This document shows, one piece after another, positions 1 to 10,535 of a stretch of 64,000 nt of DNA; within the stretch, counting starts at the first letter, position 1, and each line of letters starts with the position of its first letter. Made by a program: the position numbers and the translations under genes. The notes below the pieces were generated by a model that worked only from the letters and a program-made list of their open reading frames with translations, made no database searches and was not told the origin of the DNA. Source of the stretch: Linnemannia hyalina (taxonomy: Eukaryota > Mortierellomycota > Mortierellomycetes > Mortierellales > Mortierellaceae); the NCBI GenBank assembly GCA_019671135.1, contig JAHRHY010000014.1:680001-744000 (forward strand), written 5' to 3'.

Positions 1-436
1 GGAGGCCCAGGTGGCTCAGGATATCAGGGACCAGGAAGCTGAGCTGCAGGCAGATCGGGTTGTTGGAAGCGACGAGGAGAATGGTGAGGGGGCAGAGCAG
101 ATTGAATCAGAGGTTCAGGCAACTGCTGTTCATGATGCCGAGGGCCGGACGCCGCCACAAGGTGCCTCTGCTGCAGTTGCTAATGGAGGTGTTAAGTTGA
201 CGGTTGAGGAGTGGCAAGCCAAGGTGGACGAAAACCGTAACAGGTATGTAATCATTTGAAGGCGTAGTTATTGACGTGTGCTGCAAGTTACGTATTTTTG
301 GATACCGAAGCCGTACAGGTATCTGATCACTGACTTTTGTTTTTTGCTTTGCTTGTGTAGCTTGAACGGGATCGTAGAAGAGATCAATGACAAGTTGGCC
401 GATATCCAAGAGGCAATTGCCGTTCTTGTTCTGTAG
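1..436 (+). CDS. 3' end of an unrecognised acidic protein (5' truncated by window)
   Basis: The frame is open from the left edge (codons in phase with base 2) to 243. A GT-AG intron follows (244-360, donor GTATGT, acceptor TGTGTAG), and a final exon at 361-436 ends in TAG. The join restores a Ser codon. The visible part is Glu/Asp/Gln-rich and probably disordered. It ends in a short amphipathic stretch (LTVEEWQAKVDEN, then NGIVEEINDKLADIQEAI) that could be a coiled coil. No true ATG is seen, so the start lies upstream of the window. I do not recognise the family. The intron join and stop are well supported; the function is unknown. Confidence 0.6.
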
Positions 437-1692
437 AATTACCGTATTACCGTTCGCTTTCAGGAATAAAAGGTTCAGAAAATACACGAGGTATTACCAA
501 ATCGCTGGCTATGCGAGTTGTATGTGTGGAGCTGAGGTGTGGAGAGATATTATTATGACAGGCGACTTGAGCCGTGCGATTACTGCCAGGTCAGGATCGG
601 GATCTGTTGCGAACCAATTCAATCAATTGAGCACCATAAGCAGTCTACAGAAAATGTCTTTTCTTGGGAGATCTCAAGTTGGTCTCCCCTTCCTTTTGAT
701 GTCGACTGACCTGCTTCCGGTCGCACCATTCCCTCATTCACGCGGTATGATTGGCCGCATGCTGTGCAAGATAACAGTTGTCGTGTTGCTGCTGTATGAA
801 GTTGACAGTGGCTATCAGATTCTTGTCGCGTCGTCGTTGTCGGCTTTCTTATGTGCCAAAAGGGCGAAACAAAACGCGACCTCCTCATTTCAGTCGTCTT
901 TCATCACGTAATTGAATCCTAAAAAAAAAGAGTGCCTTTTCTCTGGTGAAAGGCAAGGGGGTATCTCAGAATTTCTGGGCGTTCCATGATCCCTTTTCGC
1001 GTTGGAAGGAATAGTAACAGTAGTGTAGAGCGCGAGACCCCGTTTTTAGCTGGGAGCAGTCCTCTCTCTCCCCTTGATGAGTCTTGCAGAAAGATGGGTA
1101 GACCAAGACACAGGAGGAAAGAGTGTGCGGATATGCGCGTGTGAAATGTGCTTATCACCATCTAGCGACGGTGAGTACGTCTCTTAACTGCACTTGACGC
1201 TATGTCTAGTCCATGCAGCTCCTTGGACTTCGTTCCTCACTGAGTCCCTCTCACTCTGAGATGTTATCTCATCGTCGTCTTCTCTCTTTGCCTGTCACTG
1301 AACCCCGAAATCAGCTGGACTAACGAAAGCCAGCAGCACCTTTCTTACTCAGTCTTCCCGCATGGGTCATCCAGCTTTCTTTTTCCCTTCGCGTACTTTA
1401 AACAAACCCAAAGCATCTTTCTTCTGCCGCGTTTTTCTTTTTTATCCTCTCTTTCTTTCTTCGCTATTGTTTATCTTTTTCGCTTTCCACTCCTCAGGCA
1501 CTACTACTCTTCCCAATTCTCACCGTGAAATACGCTACTCACCTTTGCTACCAGCCTTCGTTTTCATCCACCTGCACCTCTTCTCCTCTTCCTGATTCAT
1601 TCTTCATCTTCTTTTTACCTCTCTCTCTCTCCTCCTTTTCGTCTTCCTGTCTCTTTCTTCACCTCTCAAACCATCACTCTAACATACAATCT
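437..1692. other. Intergenic; pyrimidine-rich leader of the next gene
   Basis: No convincing coding exon is seen on either strand. The last 300 bases (about 1380-1690) are strongly C/T-rich, which is typical of the leader in front of several genes here, and run directly into the ATG at 1693. Confidence 0.5.
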
Positions 1693-3026
1693 ATGGCTCT
1701 CTTCAGCAAGTTCTTTGGCCTTGTCGCTTCCCCGACTGGTGCCCCCATCCTCGGTCTCGTCTATGCAACCATCGGCCTTGTCTTTGCAATTCTCTGCTTT
1801 GGTCGCTGTACGTTACACAACCCTTTAATTGCTCAATTACATTATTTAAACCTACACCCCATTCCAACTGTGCAGTGACCGGTATCCTTCGTTTGCCTTC
1901 CACACCCATTTCATACGACACTTTATCGTTGTCAGACCATGCTCTCCCTCACCCTCGTCCTTCTTCTCCTCTCCCCCTTGCACCACAAAATCACAGCCCC
2001 TTCCTTTCCTCACCATCTTCCTCTCCGCGGACTGCTGTGACAGCAACCACAAAAAACTACCTCCTGGATGTGATAGCCCCTTTGTCGAGGTTTCCGGGAA
2101 TTCTCTTCGAAGGAGACATGATGATTTGTAAACACGCCATAAAAAAAGGGTCAAGGGGAAGAACGACAGTCTGGAGAAACCATTCCCACCGCCTCCTTGG
2201 GTTTCCAAGAGCTTCACATACATTGGGTTACCGGGAATTGTACGAGAAGAATCTATATGTGATTAGTTTGTGGATGCTGTTACTCAATTGCGTTTGGGAT
2301 AACGCTCCCTTTGGATCGCGAACGATTGAGCAGTAGCCCACGGGTGAGAGAGTGCCATGTCCCTAATCTTCACTCCATCTCGTTTTTTGCCGTCCCTCCC
2401 CCCCCTCTCTCTCTCTCGTCCTTGATGGACCGATAGGGATCATGCCGCATGCTGCACTTGATCTTACCCTCCCTTGGGCAATAGTCTCCCTCCTACTTCT
2501 CGCCACGGGTGCTTACGGCTACTGGGGCACTACCAAGGTAAAGCTTCCTCGCTGTGGACATATACCCTCTCGCTATGCCTCACTTAATCAGAAAAGGTAA
2601 CTCGTACATATGTATCTAACACTCTCTCTTTATGCATCTTCAAATCGACATACATGAGAATAGGGTAGCACCTGGCACAAACGCCAATTCGTCTCTGCGT
2701 CGTGGGGGTTCCTTCTTATGTATCTCTGCTGGGCCATTGTCTATATCGCCGTCGAGAACAACCACATAGAAAAGGTTAACCGCGACTGTGAGGAGCGAAA
2801 CCCTAACTGGGATGATGGTCAGTGCGAGGAGAGCCGCCAGTCGACTGTCACGATCGCGACGATCTTTGTAACGATTGGGATGGTCCTGGGTATCTACTTC
2901 ACGCTGGTGCTGTCGAGATGGGTCAGTGGTCTTGAGTGGGAGGCGCACTTGGAGGAGGAGCAGCGGTTGGAGAAGTGGCGCCGTGGTGAGCTTGAGAACC
3001 CTCATGATACCATCGTCGACTTGTAG
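1693..3026 (+). CDS. Four-helix membrane protein (tetraspan-like), 194 aa
   Basis: Proposed exons are 1693-1807, 1876-1881, 2437-2537 and 2664-3026; together they make 195 codons including the stop. Hydrophobic segments are the ILGLVYATIGLVFAILCF stretch near the N-terminus, a second around LPWAIVSLLLLATGAYGYW, a third starting FLLMYLCWAIVYIAV, and a fourth TIATIFVTIGMVLGIYFTLVL. The loop between helices 3 and 4 is polar and has two Cys (RDCEERN...GQCEESR). A charged Glu/Arg-rich tail ends the protein. The four-helix order with the larger polar loop before the last helix resembles tetraspan or MARVEL-type proteins, but I see no CCG signature and do not assign a family. Odd points are the 6-nt second exon and the 555-nt second intron; a different splice choice there is possible. 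Exon 4 is the firmest part. Confidence 0.65.
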
Positions 3027-3166
3027 ATCTGTAGTGATTGCGCGCAATAGATGATTTTTTTCTGGCCTCATGACGTCACCGAATCGACCTTGCTCGCTAG
3101 TAAAGGTCACCCCTCGCCTTTTCAGTGAGACAGACCTGGCAAACAACTGCCCAGGCCAACAACAAC

Positions 3167-5477
3167 ATGCCACCTAGCACTCGTGGCGATGCTCCGTCAG
3201 GTTGGGCTGCTCACATTCCGCCAAGGCGGCGCGGGGCCGATTACTTCTTGAACCATCCGCCACACACCTGGACTGCATGTGCCTATTTTGATCATCGAGA
3301 GGCCTCCATCGAGATGAAAGAGCGTGTTACCGATGAGCTTTGGGGTTGGGTTCGTGTCTTTCAGTCGTCGAATTGCCAACCACTTGAAGATATGGCCGGA
3401 CACTTAAGCAGAACTGACAAGGGGCTGCTCAAGACGTATTGGGAGAGCAAGGAAGATGAAGAGCATGAGAAAGCGATGACCAGTATGACCCGCAAGCGCG
3501 CGCTTGACATTCGCAAAGAGAATCTAAGGCAGCACAACATTGATTCTCGACAGATGACACAGGAACTGGAAACGCTGCACCGTAAGTATTTCAAATCACC
3601 TTGAATAAGTACGAGTAACAGCATCGTTTCTCTCCAATATCAACATTTTTCCGTGTCCTATGGATGTGAAATAGGCCCTGCTTCCCCGTCGGAACAAGCC
3701 AAGCGCCGGCGGTATCATACGCGGTCTACCTCCACCCCTCAACCTTCATCTTCTTCTCCCGGTATGCACTCTTTGGAGTTGGATAAAGCAATGTTGAGCG
3801 GTTATTGCCACAAGGAATATACAGTAGCGTCTTTCCTCATGGCATCATTTTGAGATATGTAGCAAAAGTAGATATCGACGGGCCACTGAATCCATTCCTG
3901 ACCCATGGTGCCGCCAGCAGCAACCGGTTATCAGACTCCAGTAGCAAGGCCACGGATGCAACCAATCAGGACGTCCACAGCAAGGGTGATGACAGGGACA
4001 ATGAGGCCGACTCGGATTCAAGCTACCAGCTGTCCAGCACCAACTCTGCAGACACTACTCCCAAGGCAAACCGCAAGAAGGATTGGATATGTTTTTACCC
4101 TCTAGGCGTGGGAAGGCTTGACTATCCAGCAGCGTTTCGTGGTCCAATGTTTGCGAGTGAGCGAGACGTTGCAGAACTTTTGTGGAACTTGCGGCAGGTT
4201 GTGGTAGACAAATTGGCTAACCAGGAAGATATCGATAACGCTAACCAATGTCCGACGCTGGATCGTCCTCACGAGTACCTGTAAATGTGATACCGGCAAA
4301 GGCTCTCTAATAGGACAATGTGAATAATGGTCTCTTCAACTCACTTGTCTTTTTTTTTCTCGATTTCGTGCTTAGTGTGCTCAACCACATCTACTTGATC
4401 GAACGCGACGACAACTATAGCTCCCTCCACGCATGTCTTGGCCATGACCTTTGGCGTGCAATGCAAGCACCAGCGCTGGAGAAGCTTATCGATGATCAGT
4501 CTGTGACGGCATTGGTCGATTTTTCGTTTCGAGTGGCTTCTATCGGCTATCAAGAAGGACGGGAGCTGGTTCGACAGTGGCAAGGAGATCAAGCTGTCGG
4601 TGATACTCTGTGGTCCTTGTTCATGACCAACATTCTGTGGGATACTTCGATGGACGACGATAACGAAGTGGGGCTAACCAAGAAGAAGAATGACCCGTTC
4701 TTGCAGGCGTATATCACTCATCTTCCACACTCCACTCCATACTGGTAGGTGGCCTGAGGGCAGTGGCAGCGACAGTTCCACCTCCCGCAATCAGCAGATA
4801 TTCATTTTATTTTTGTTACTTCCTTGAACACATTTTAGGGATAAATCTCTCCCGCCTTCCAAAAAACGGAGAAGGTTAGCACGCGATGGAAATGGCGCCA
4901 GACCTGATTTCTTTTCGGGCTTCAAGTCTCATGGCAAGATGTCGTATCTGATGATGATTGAAATCAAGAAGAAGGCACAAGGAGATACAGTCATACTAAC
5001 AGACATGGAGAAGCTCGCACTGGAGATGAAAGATTGCATTGACGCTATGACTCGCGACCGCGTCGACATTGTCGGCATCAAAGTCTATGGCTATACCATT
5101 GTCGGTCAGTTGCGACAAAGGCCGACAAAGAGCATGATTGGTGGTGAACGCGATGGATGAACGACTAATAAGCCAATTAACCTCACGTTCTTATTTCCCT
5201 CCCTCATGGACATTGGCGCGTAGGTCATGAGATTGCGCTGTATTCGATGTCGTTGGAGGCTCCGGGCATGTACATGATGCGCGAGTTGGGCAAGGCCTAT
5301 CTTCCACGGAATCATCATGATTTGGCTGTACTTCCAAACACCATCAACCTTTTCCTGAACCTCCAGCGAGGCCTCAAGGAATCGGCTCGCTTGTGTGGGC
5401 AGCCCTTGCTCGATCAACCTTACACTGGCATCTGCGAGACACTGGGCACGCCTATGAAACGCCGCGTCGCCAAGTGA
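3167..5477 (+). CDS. Unrecognised 602-aa protein with a PD-(D/E)xK-like core
   Basis: Proposed exons are 3167-3581, 3675-3761, 3863-4280, 4376-4744, 4839-5104 and 5224-5477. All joins keep frame and use GT-AG sites; the third exon could also begin a few codons later. The first half is polar, with a basic Lys/Arg-rich patch and a Ser/Asp-rich linker. The C-terminal third carries RPDFFSGF, then, about 16 residues on, LMMIEIKKK, then a helix with TDMEKLALEMKDCIDAM and a strand pair GIKVYGYTIVGHEIALYSM. An Asp followed by hydrophobic-E-x-K and this strand/helix order is what PD-(D/E)xK nuclease folds look like, so I propose that fold by inference. I recall related uncharacterised proteins in Mucoromycota/Mortierellomycota but cannot name one. 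It is intact, with no internal stops. The start at 3167 is the first ATG in the frame after a leader. Confidence 0.65.
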
Positions 5478-6102
5478 GCAAGACGAAGGGCCCTCGCGTA
5501 CTAAGCTTATGCAGTCAGTGCACACCACTAACAGGATACTGCAGAATCATGTAGCAATAGATTGTGTAATTCGGAATAAGAAATGACCTGAAGGAATACT
5601 GTCGTGCTGTATTCTGGGGAGAGGGTATTGCACGCAAAAGAAGCGGACTCTTCATCAACAAGAAACCACAAGTTTTTGTAGCTATCAGCCATGGTGTTGC
5701 AAAGCAGCAATGGGAGTGAACTTGAAAATGAAATGTAGAAGGCTGAAAGAAAAGAAAAATGCGAAGTAGAAAATAAAGGATAGATTGAGAAGGAGGGGTG
5801 AATTACCAGAAATGAATATGCACCTTAAGCACACTTACTGCTGTCCCCTACCCTACATGCGTTTTGAGACACGACCAGTATCAGTTCAAATCTATAGAAA
5901 AGCAGACTTAATCTAACCATCTCGAGGCTACAAGGCCACTTGATCGCTGAGAACAAAGCGCTCAGTCTCATAAGCATTGTCGCTTGATTGGTTGTTAGTG
6001 GGCAAGTGGAAACAAAAGCCCCTTATTATTTAGGAGGCATGGTTGTTAGGGAGAGTGGAGGCGCGGTTGGTGTGAAGAGTGGAGGCGAAGTAAGAGAACA
6101 GT
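5478..6102. other. Intergenic, no gene seen
   Basis: This lies between the plus-strand gene ending at 5477 and the minus-strand zinc-finger gene ending at 6103 (tail to tail). I see no coding exon or RNA gene. Confidence 0.5.
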
Positions 6103-6474
6103 CTACGATACTATCCCGATTTTCCTGATATGCTTTTGAAGACTATCCCTATTGGCGTATGAGCGCTCGCAGCCGACATGGGCGCATTTGAGTGATGTGT
6201 GTGTTTGAGTGTGATTTTCCAGGGCATTTTTATCTGCAAACTGTAATCGACATCCTGGAATCTTGTATACGAATCCTTGATGTACAAGGAGCAGGTGTTT
6301 CTGGAGACCCGAACGACTCAGAAAACTCGAGTTGCAAGGTGATGGAGGACAGGAAATCCTTTTGAGAGGTCTTCTAGAGTGGTATCGACGGACATGATCT
6401 TCCACGGTTCTTTTGTGAGCGAAAAATTTGGGACAATCTGGTTGAGTGCAGGGATATCGTTTGTTCTTCGGCAT
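6103..6474 (-). CDS. C2H2 zinc-finger protein, 123 aa, two fingers incomplete
   Basis: This is a single exon from ATG 6474. Four fingers can be traced. Finger 1 is C-x4-C-x12-H-x4-H, starting YPCTQPDC. Finger 2 has the same spacing, starting ISCPPSPC. Finger 3 (VYKIPGC...HTQTH) has Tyr where the first Cys is expected; the codon is TAC, one base from TGC. Finger 4 (LKCAHVGC...QKHIRK) lacks its second His, and the protein stops soon after. Fingers of this C-x4-C type are usually DNA binding. The short length, one lost ligand in each of two fingers, and the position next to two broken genes suggest a truncated or eroding gene rather than a full regulator. It could still be expressed with two working fingers. 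Confidence 0.6.
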   Translation of the reverse strand: MPKNKRYPCTQPDCPKFFAHKRTVEDHVRRYHSRRPLKRISCPPSPCNSSFLSRSGLQKHLLLVHQGFVYKIPGCRLQFADKNALENHTQTHTSLKCAHVGCERSYANRDSLQKHIRKIGIVS

Positions 6475-6741
6475 GATGATGAGGGACGAGGGTGAAGCTT
6501 GAAGTGTATTAGAAAGCGGTCAATGTTATCAGAGAGAGAGAGCGTCACCACACAATGGAATGGGAATCGCCAATGATAAGAAGATGATGATGGTGTAGAA
6601 GCAAAGTACGTGAACAAGAGTGTTAGCAACGAAAGAGATGACATATAGGAAGTAGTTGAGTTTGATATGCTTTAATACGCCACCCTGTGCGACAAGTGAA
6701 TGTTGATATCTATCTAATACACTTTGCCACAAGCAACATAC

Positions 6742-7449
6742 CAGAAACACCGAATACGGGGATCAATGGTCGGTTATTGTCTATCATCATGTCGAAAATG
6801 GGGCCCGCTGCGATATTTCTTGACGCTAGGTCGGGTATCAGGGAGATGGCAAAACTGGCGACGCCATGCTCTCGGCAGGCCTCGAATGGGCCCAGTCGTG
6901 ATAGGCAGTGCTCCTTAACCTTTCACAAACGCATCGAGAAACTTGGCAATATCTGCTCCTGGCATGAAGAACTTGTCTGTAATCTTTTTTATGTCAGCAT
7001 GGAGGTCACCTAGTTGCATGAGAAACGTCAATCAGTATTAGTTGAGAAAAAGCTCATGAGACTCTTGAATAGACAATGAGATGCATACAAAGGCAATGCA
7101 ATAGTACTTACCAGACAGTGGTTTGCTAGGACGAGACATCCGAGAAATGACCAAGGGGCGGAGTCAAGGCTCATGCAGGGTTAAGTGCTTGGGCTAAGTT
7201 GGTGCAATTGAACGCGTAAAGTAAGGTTAGAGGTATAAAAAAAACTTGCTGAATGATCAATCAAACAAAACGCGTCTCCTTACCTGGCGCGGGTCGCTGA
7301 ACGATGATGTGAATCGTGTCCTCGGGTAGCTCAGTGTCAAAGGCCTTGGCGAGCTTGGTGGTTGCCTTGAGCTTCTTCTCCGAGACCTTGTCCAACAGGA
7401 TGGGCTGCTCATCGTCGTCATCGTTGGTCTTCTTGAGGTCTCGCAACAT
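6742..7449 (-). pseudogene. Broken Crinkler-type (CRN) N-terminal/P-loop gene
   Basis: Reading leftward from ATG 7449, the first exon (7449-7284) encodes a typical end of the CRN ubiquitin-like N-terminal domain: an Asp-rich turn, PILLDKVSEKK, then LPEDTIHIIVQRP before a GT donor. A short piece at 7139-7112 (RPSKPLSG) and an exon starting at 7009 (DLHADIKKITDKFF...FLDAFVKG) follow. The latter hits an in-frame TAA at 6917-6915. Beyond the stop the same frame reads GPIRGLPRAWRR, then another frame gives IPVFGVSG, the residues that normally precede a Walker A GCGKT, but the next exon is missing. The first half of the N-terminal domain and the secretion leader are also absent. A stop, a frame change and truncation at both ends support a pseudogene. 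The family match is from memory of Mortierellaceae CRN/P-loop proteins. Confidence 0.65.
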
Positions 7450-8124
7450 TGTAGATGTTAGAAGAGTACAAGTTAGATTAACAGCTAGATGCGAAAGCAA
7501 AGGAAGACATAATAAAAGAAGAAACGCAAGACCTAGAACTGCGAACAGCACAGCTAGAGCACTGCCTTATGGCAGGAATCGGACATGGAAAGCGTCCGAG
7601 ACTTGTAGGCAACATTACCCCCCACCCTGCATCCGTCCCAAAGCGACGGCGTGTACAGTGCATACTAACTAGCCCTACGCTGTGCGTGATGCATGCTTGT
7701 CTAGTGCTAGAAGCTCGGGGTGCTCCCGATCCCCCACCTTTGACTACCAGAAGCAGTAAAAGGGGAGACGATGTCAAAGACATGCTTCGAACGTAAGAAT
7801 GCGTTCGACTCGGATCGAGCCAAAGAACCCACCCGTCCCACAAATACCTTAGTACGTGAGAAAAGCATACGAGGCTGCCGCGAAGAGTGTGTTTTCTTCG
7901 TGTCAGGATCGCTCGGGAGGCCCAATACTAGGCTTGCATATAACAATTCCCATCCAGCTACATTACCTTGAAGAGAGTGGCGAACAGAGAAATCTGGATG
8001 GCGCAGCTTGATGCACTGCGACCAGGACAATGGGCGCGAGAATTACGTCACCGGAATGAGTAAATCGCCCGCGCTCCCGAATCCCGAACTCTAAAATCTA
8101 AATACTAGAATAGGGAAACCTTTG
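7450..8124. other. No gene seen between two relics
   Basis: This is 675 bases between the Crinkler relic and the next minus-strand relic. I looked for the missing first half of the CRN domain on the minus strand and did not find it. The open frames here have no recognisable content. Confidence 0.4.
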
Positions 8125-9425
8125 CTAATGAAGCTCTATTGTTCGATTGACTTGACTGTGCTCCCTCGCACCTCGCCTTTCGCTTGACCCCTTTCTGCCT
8201 TCCATACCCTCCGGAGCGTGGCCTGGATAGCCCTTTTCCTGGTAGATCTGGGGATCGAAACCGTCGTCGCGAAGGGTGTTGATATGGGCACGCAACTCCT
8301 CAGGCTCGACAACCCTGACGGCTGCCGCGATACCGGCCTCCTTCTTCTGTCGCCCACGCAGGCGATCGCCATCAGGGGTCCTTGGGTCGACGGGGGCAAT
8401 GAAGCGCTGAATCAGCCGGCCTGGTGTTTGAAACGGCAGCTAGTCCTTGATCACGTCCGCCTGCCCCAGTTGCCGCTCGTCTTTGCAGTCGATGAGCTTC
8501 TTGGGGATGGGGTGCAGCTCGTCCCGCTTGTGCAAAAGGCCGCCAGCTCGATCTCGGTGAATGTCATGTATCCATTCTCCTCGGACGACAGGGGCGAAAG
8601 ACGCCAAGGCCGACCGGCTGTGGCATTTGCTCGCACAAAAAGCTGGATCGCTGGCTTCTTCTCTGTCAAATCTACAGCTTTATCGCTCGCCAATTTTTTC
8701 TTCTTAATCATCGTTTGAACCTATGGCAATACTTAGAAAACGAGCGATCGAGTTAGAATTTGTCGTCCACACAGATGACAAGAGCGAGAAATAATAAATG
8801 AAAAAGAAGTCGATCGACCACATAACTCGGCGTATACTCCTTGACACTCTTGAGCATCCGCTTTGGCCACTTGTGACTTTTCCAGATGCCCCATCTCCTG
8901 TAGACGACTAATGAAGGTGTTGACGGCTGACCCGGTTTTGCTCTTGTTAGGCAAATTGCCCGAGTACAGGGAAGTGAGGAATGAGTGAATAAAGGGCGTG
9001 TTGGATCCATCGTCTTGACCGTCCCCAGCAGAGCTGACACTGTTATTGTCGTCGCTCATTTCATTAGACGAGCCGAGGGCACAGGTTGTCGAGAATAGAT
9101 TGGTCTTGCTGGTTGATATTTGCCACAGGCACTGCAGGTCGTGGGGCACCAGGCCTAGGTGGAGGATACAAGAGATCCTCCAGATACAGGCCAATGAGCA
9201 CCTGGCATTGCCGCTTAGAGTCGCATGCCACTCGGACTGTACCACGGATGCACTCGACGATGGCCTTGACGATTAGATCGTTCTCGACGGCGGCGCGGAA
9301 ATTAAATTGCAGGGTAGGCGATCAAGGTCCAGAGTGATTATTGGGTGCTCAAACGACAAGGCATTCATCATCTCCCTGCGTCCAAAGCGGTTGTCCTCAC
9401 TGATCTCGGGTTTGAAGGCTGCAGC
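8125..9425 (-). pseudogene. Decayed N-terminal part of a Fanzor-like (TnpB-related) gene family
   Basis: On the minus strand, pieces in changing frames line up in order: NRFGRREMMNALSFEHPIIT (about 9390), AAVENDLIVKAIVECIRGTVR (about 9290-9230), NTPFIHSFLTSLYSG...GSAVNTFISRLQEMG (about 9000-8890), RPWRLSPLSSEENGYMTFTE (about 8610-8560), then a frame change at the A-run 8534-8537. After that come KRDELHPIPKKL, an in-frame TAG at 8442-8440, RLIQRFIAPVDP and ELRAHINTLRDDGFDPQIY, and a stop at 8125. I remember this residue order as the N-terminal half of a dispersed Mortierellaceae family whose C-terminus has a RuvC-like core and a zinc ribbon (IS605 OrfB/Fanzor type). Neither C-terminal element is present. 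Several frameshifts plus a stop make it non-functional. The family name is tentative; the decay is clear. Confidence 0.45.
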
Positions 9426-10535
9426 AGGCTTCTTATTTGCACGCTCTGGCAGACTTGGCTTCTCCGGTGGCTCCTTCCTTCCAATGCTTGAGTATGTACT
9501 GCATCGAAATGACTGGTGCTGGTTGCTCCTTGGACGGCTTTACCCTTTCTTCCGGACAAAGGGCCATAGATATGGAATGCCCATCAGGGCAGAAAACAAT
9601 GTATAGTTGGTGTAAGAGTGGTACTGTGAAGGAGAAGGATGAAAAATTGAAGAAGGATGGGGGTGGCACAAAGTCGCTTTTGTTGATGATAAGAATGGTG
9701 CTGCGAAGAGGAAAGGCGAAAAATTGATGAAGATGGATGGGAGGAAAGAAGAGGGGTAAAGAAGAGAAAGAAGGGCTGAACAAAGTTGCTTTTGTTGATG
9801 ATAACCCTTGTCAGACCTGCTGTTTATTTATACCATGTTGTTGGCAAGGATGGTGTTACTATTGCCCGACCACCCATAGTTAGGATGTGTGTACGTGAAA
9901 AACATAACTGCCACTGTCAGAAAGACTTCCTCTATCCAACCAGCTTGTTCTTTTTGCTCTGTTGCACCTCCTTGTCATGGGCATGGAGTTTCGTTTTGCA
10001 TGAATTAGCCATCATCATGCCTTTTCCGTTTTTTTTTCACTTTTTTGCCACCGGGGTGTCATTCAGCGACCTCTTTTCTATCAGACTGCACTCAGCACCT
10101 CTACCTAACGCCTGTTTCTTTTTTTGCCATTCCCGGTCATTAACATGAAAAGTGGATGATGGAGAGGGCAAGGAGAGCAACACAGAAAAGAAGGGACAAA
10201 AATTAAGATTTTTCAGTCACAACTTCACGTACAACACCCTCACATCCTTCTTCCATTGTCTTTGTTGCTATTACTTGACCAATTACTTTTTGGGCCTGTT
10301 GCCACCATGCATCTTGCGAGCGAATATAACTTTAGACGGAGATTCGAGAAATGGAATCGGAATCAAAATGGGCATATGAAAACAGGTATATAAAAAGACA
10401 AGCATCCATGTTTCTATGAGGAGGGTATTTCTTCTTTTTCCTCTTTGCATTCACTTTATCCTCTCCCTCCCTCCCTTTTCCCCTTCCCCCCTCCCCTCCC
10501 TTCTTTTTCCTCCTCCGCTACTCTCCTGCCTAAGC
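9426..10535. other. Intergenic, no gene seen
   Basis: No recognisable exon is found. A pyrimidine-rich stretch at about 10430-10530 precedes the first coding-like frame of the transposase relic and may be its old leader. Confidence 0.4.

Noticed and set aside
7478..8030. Candidate upstream exon for the missing first half of the CRN domain
   Set aside because: None of the minus-strand frames shows the expected N-terminal CRN pattern.
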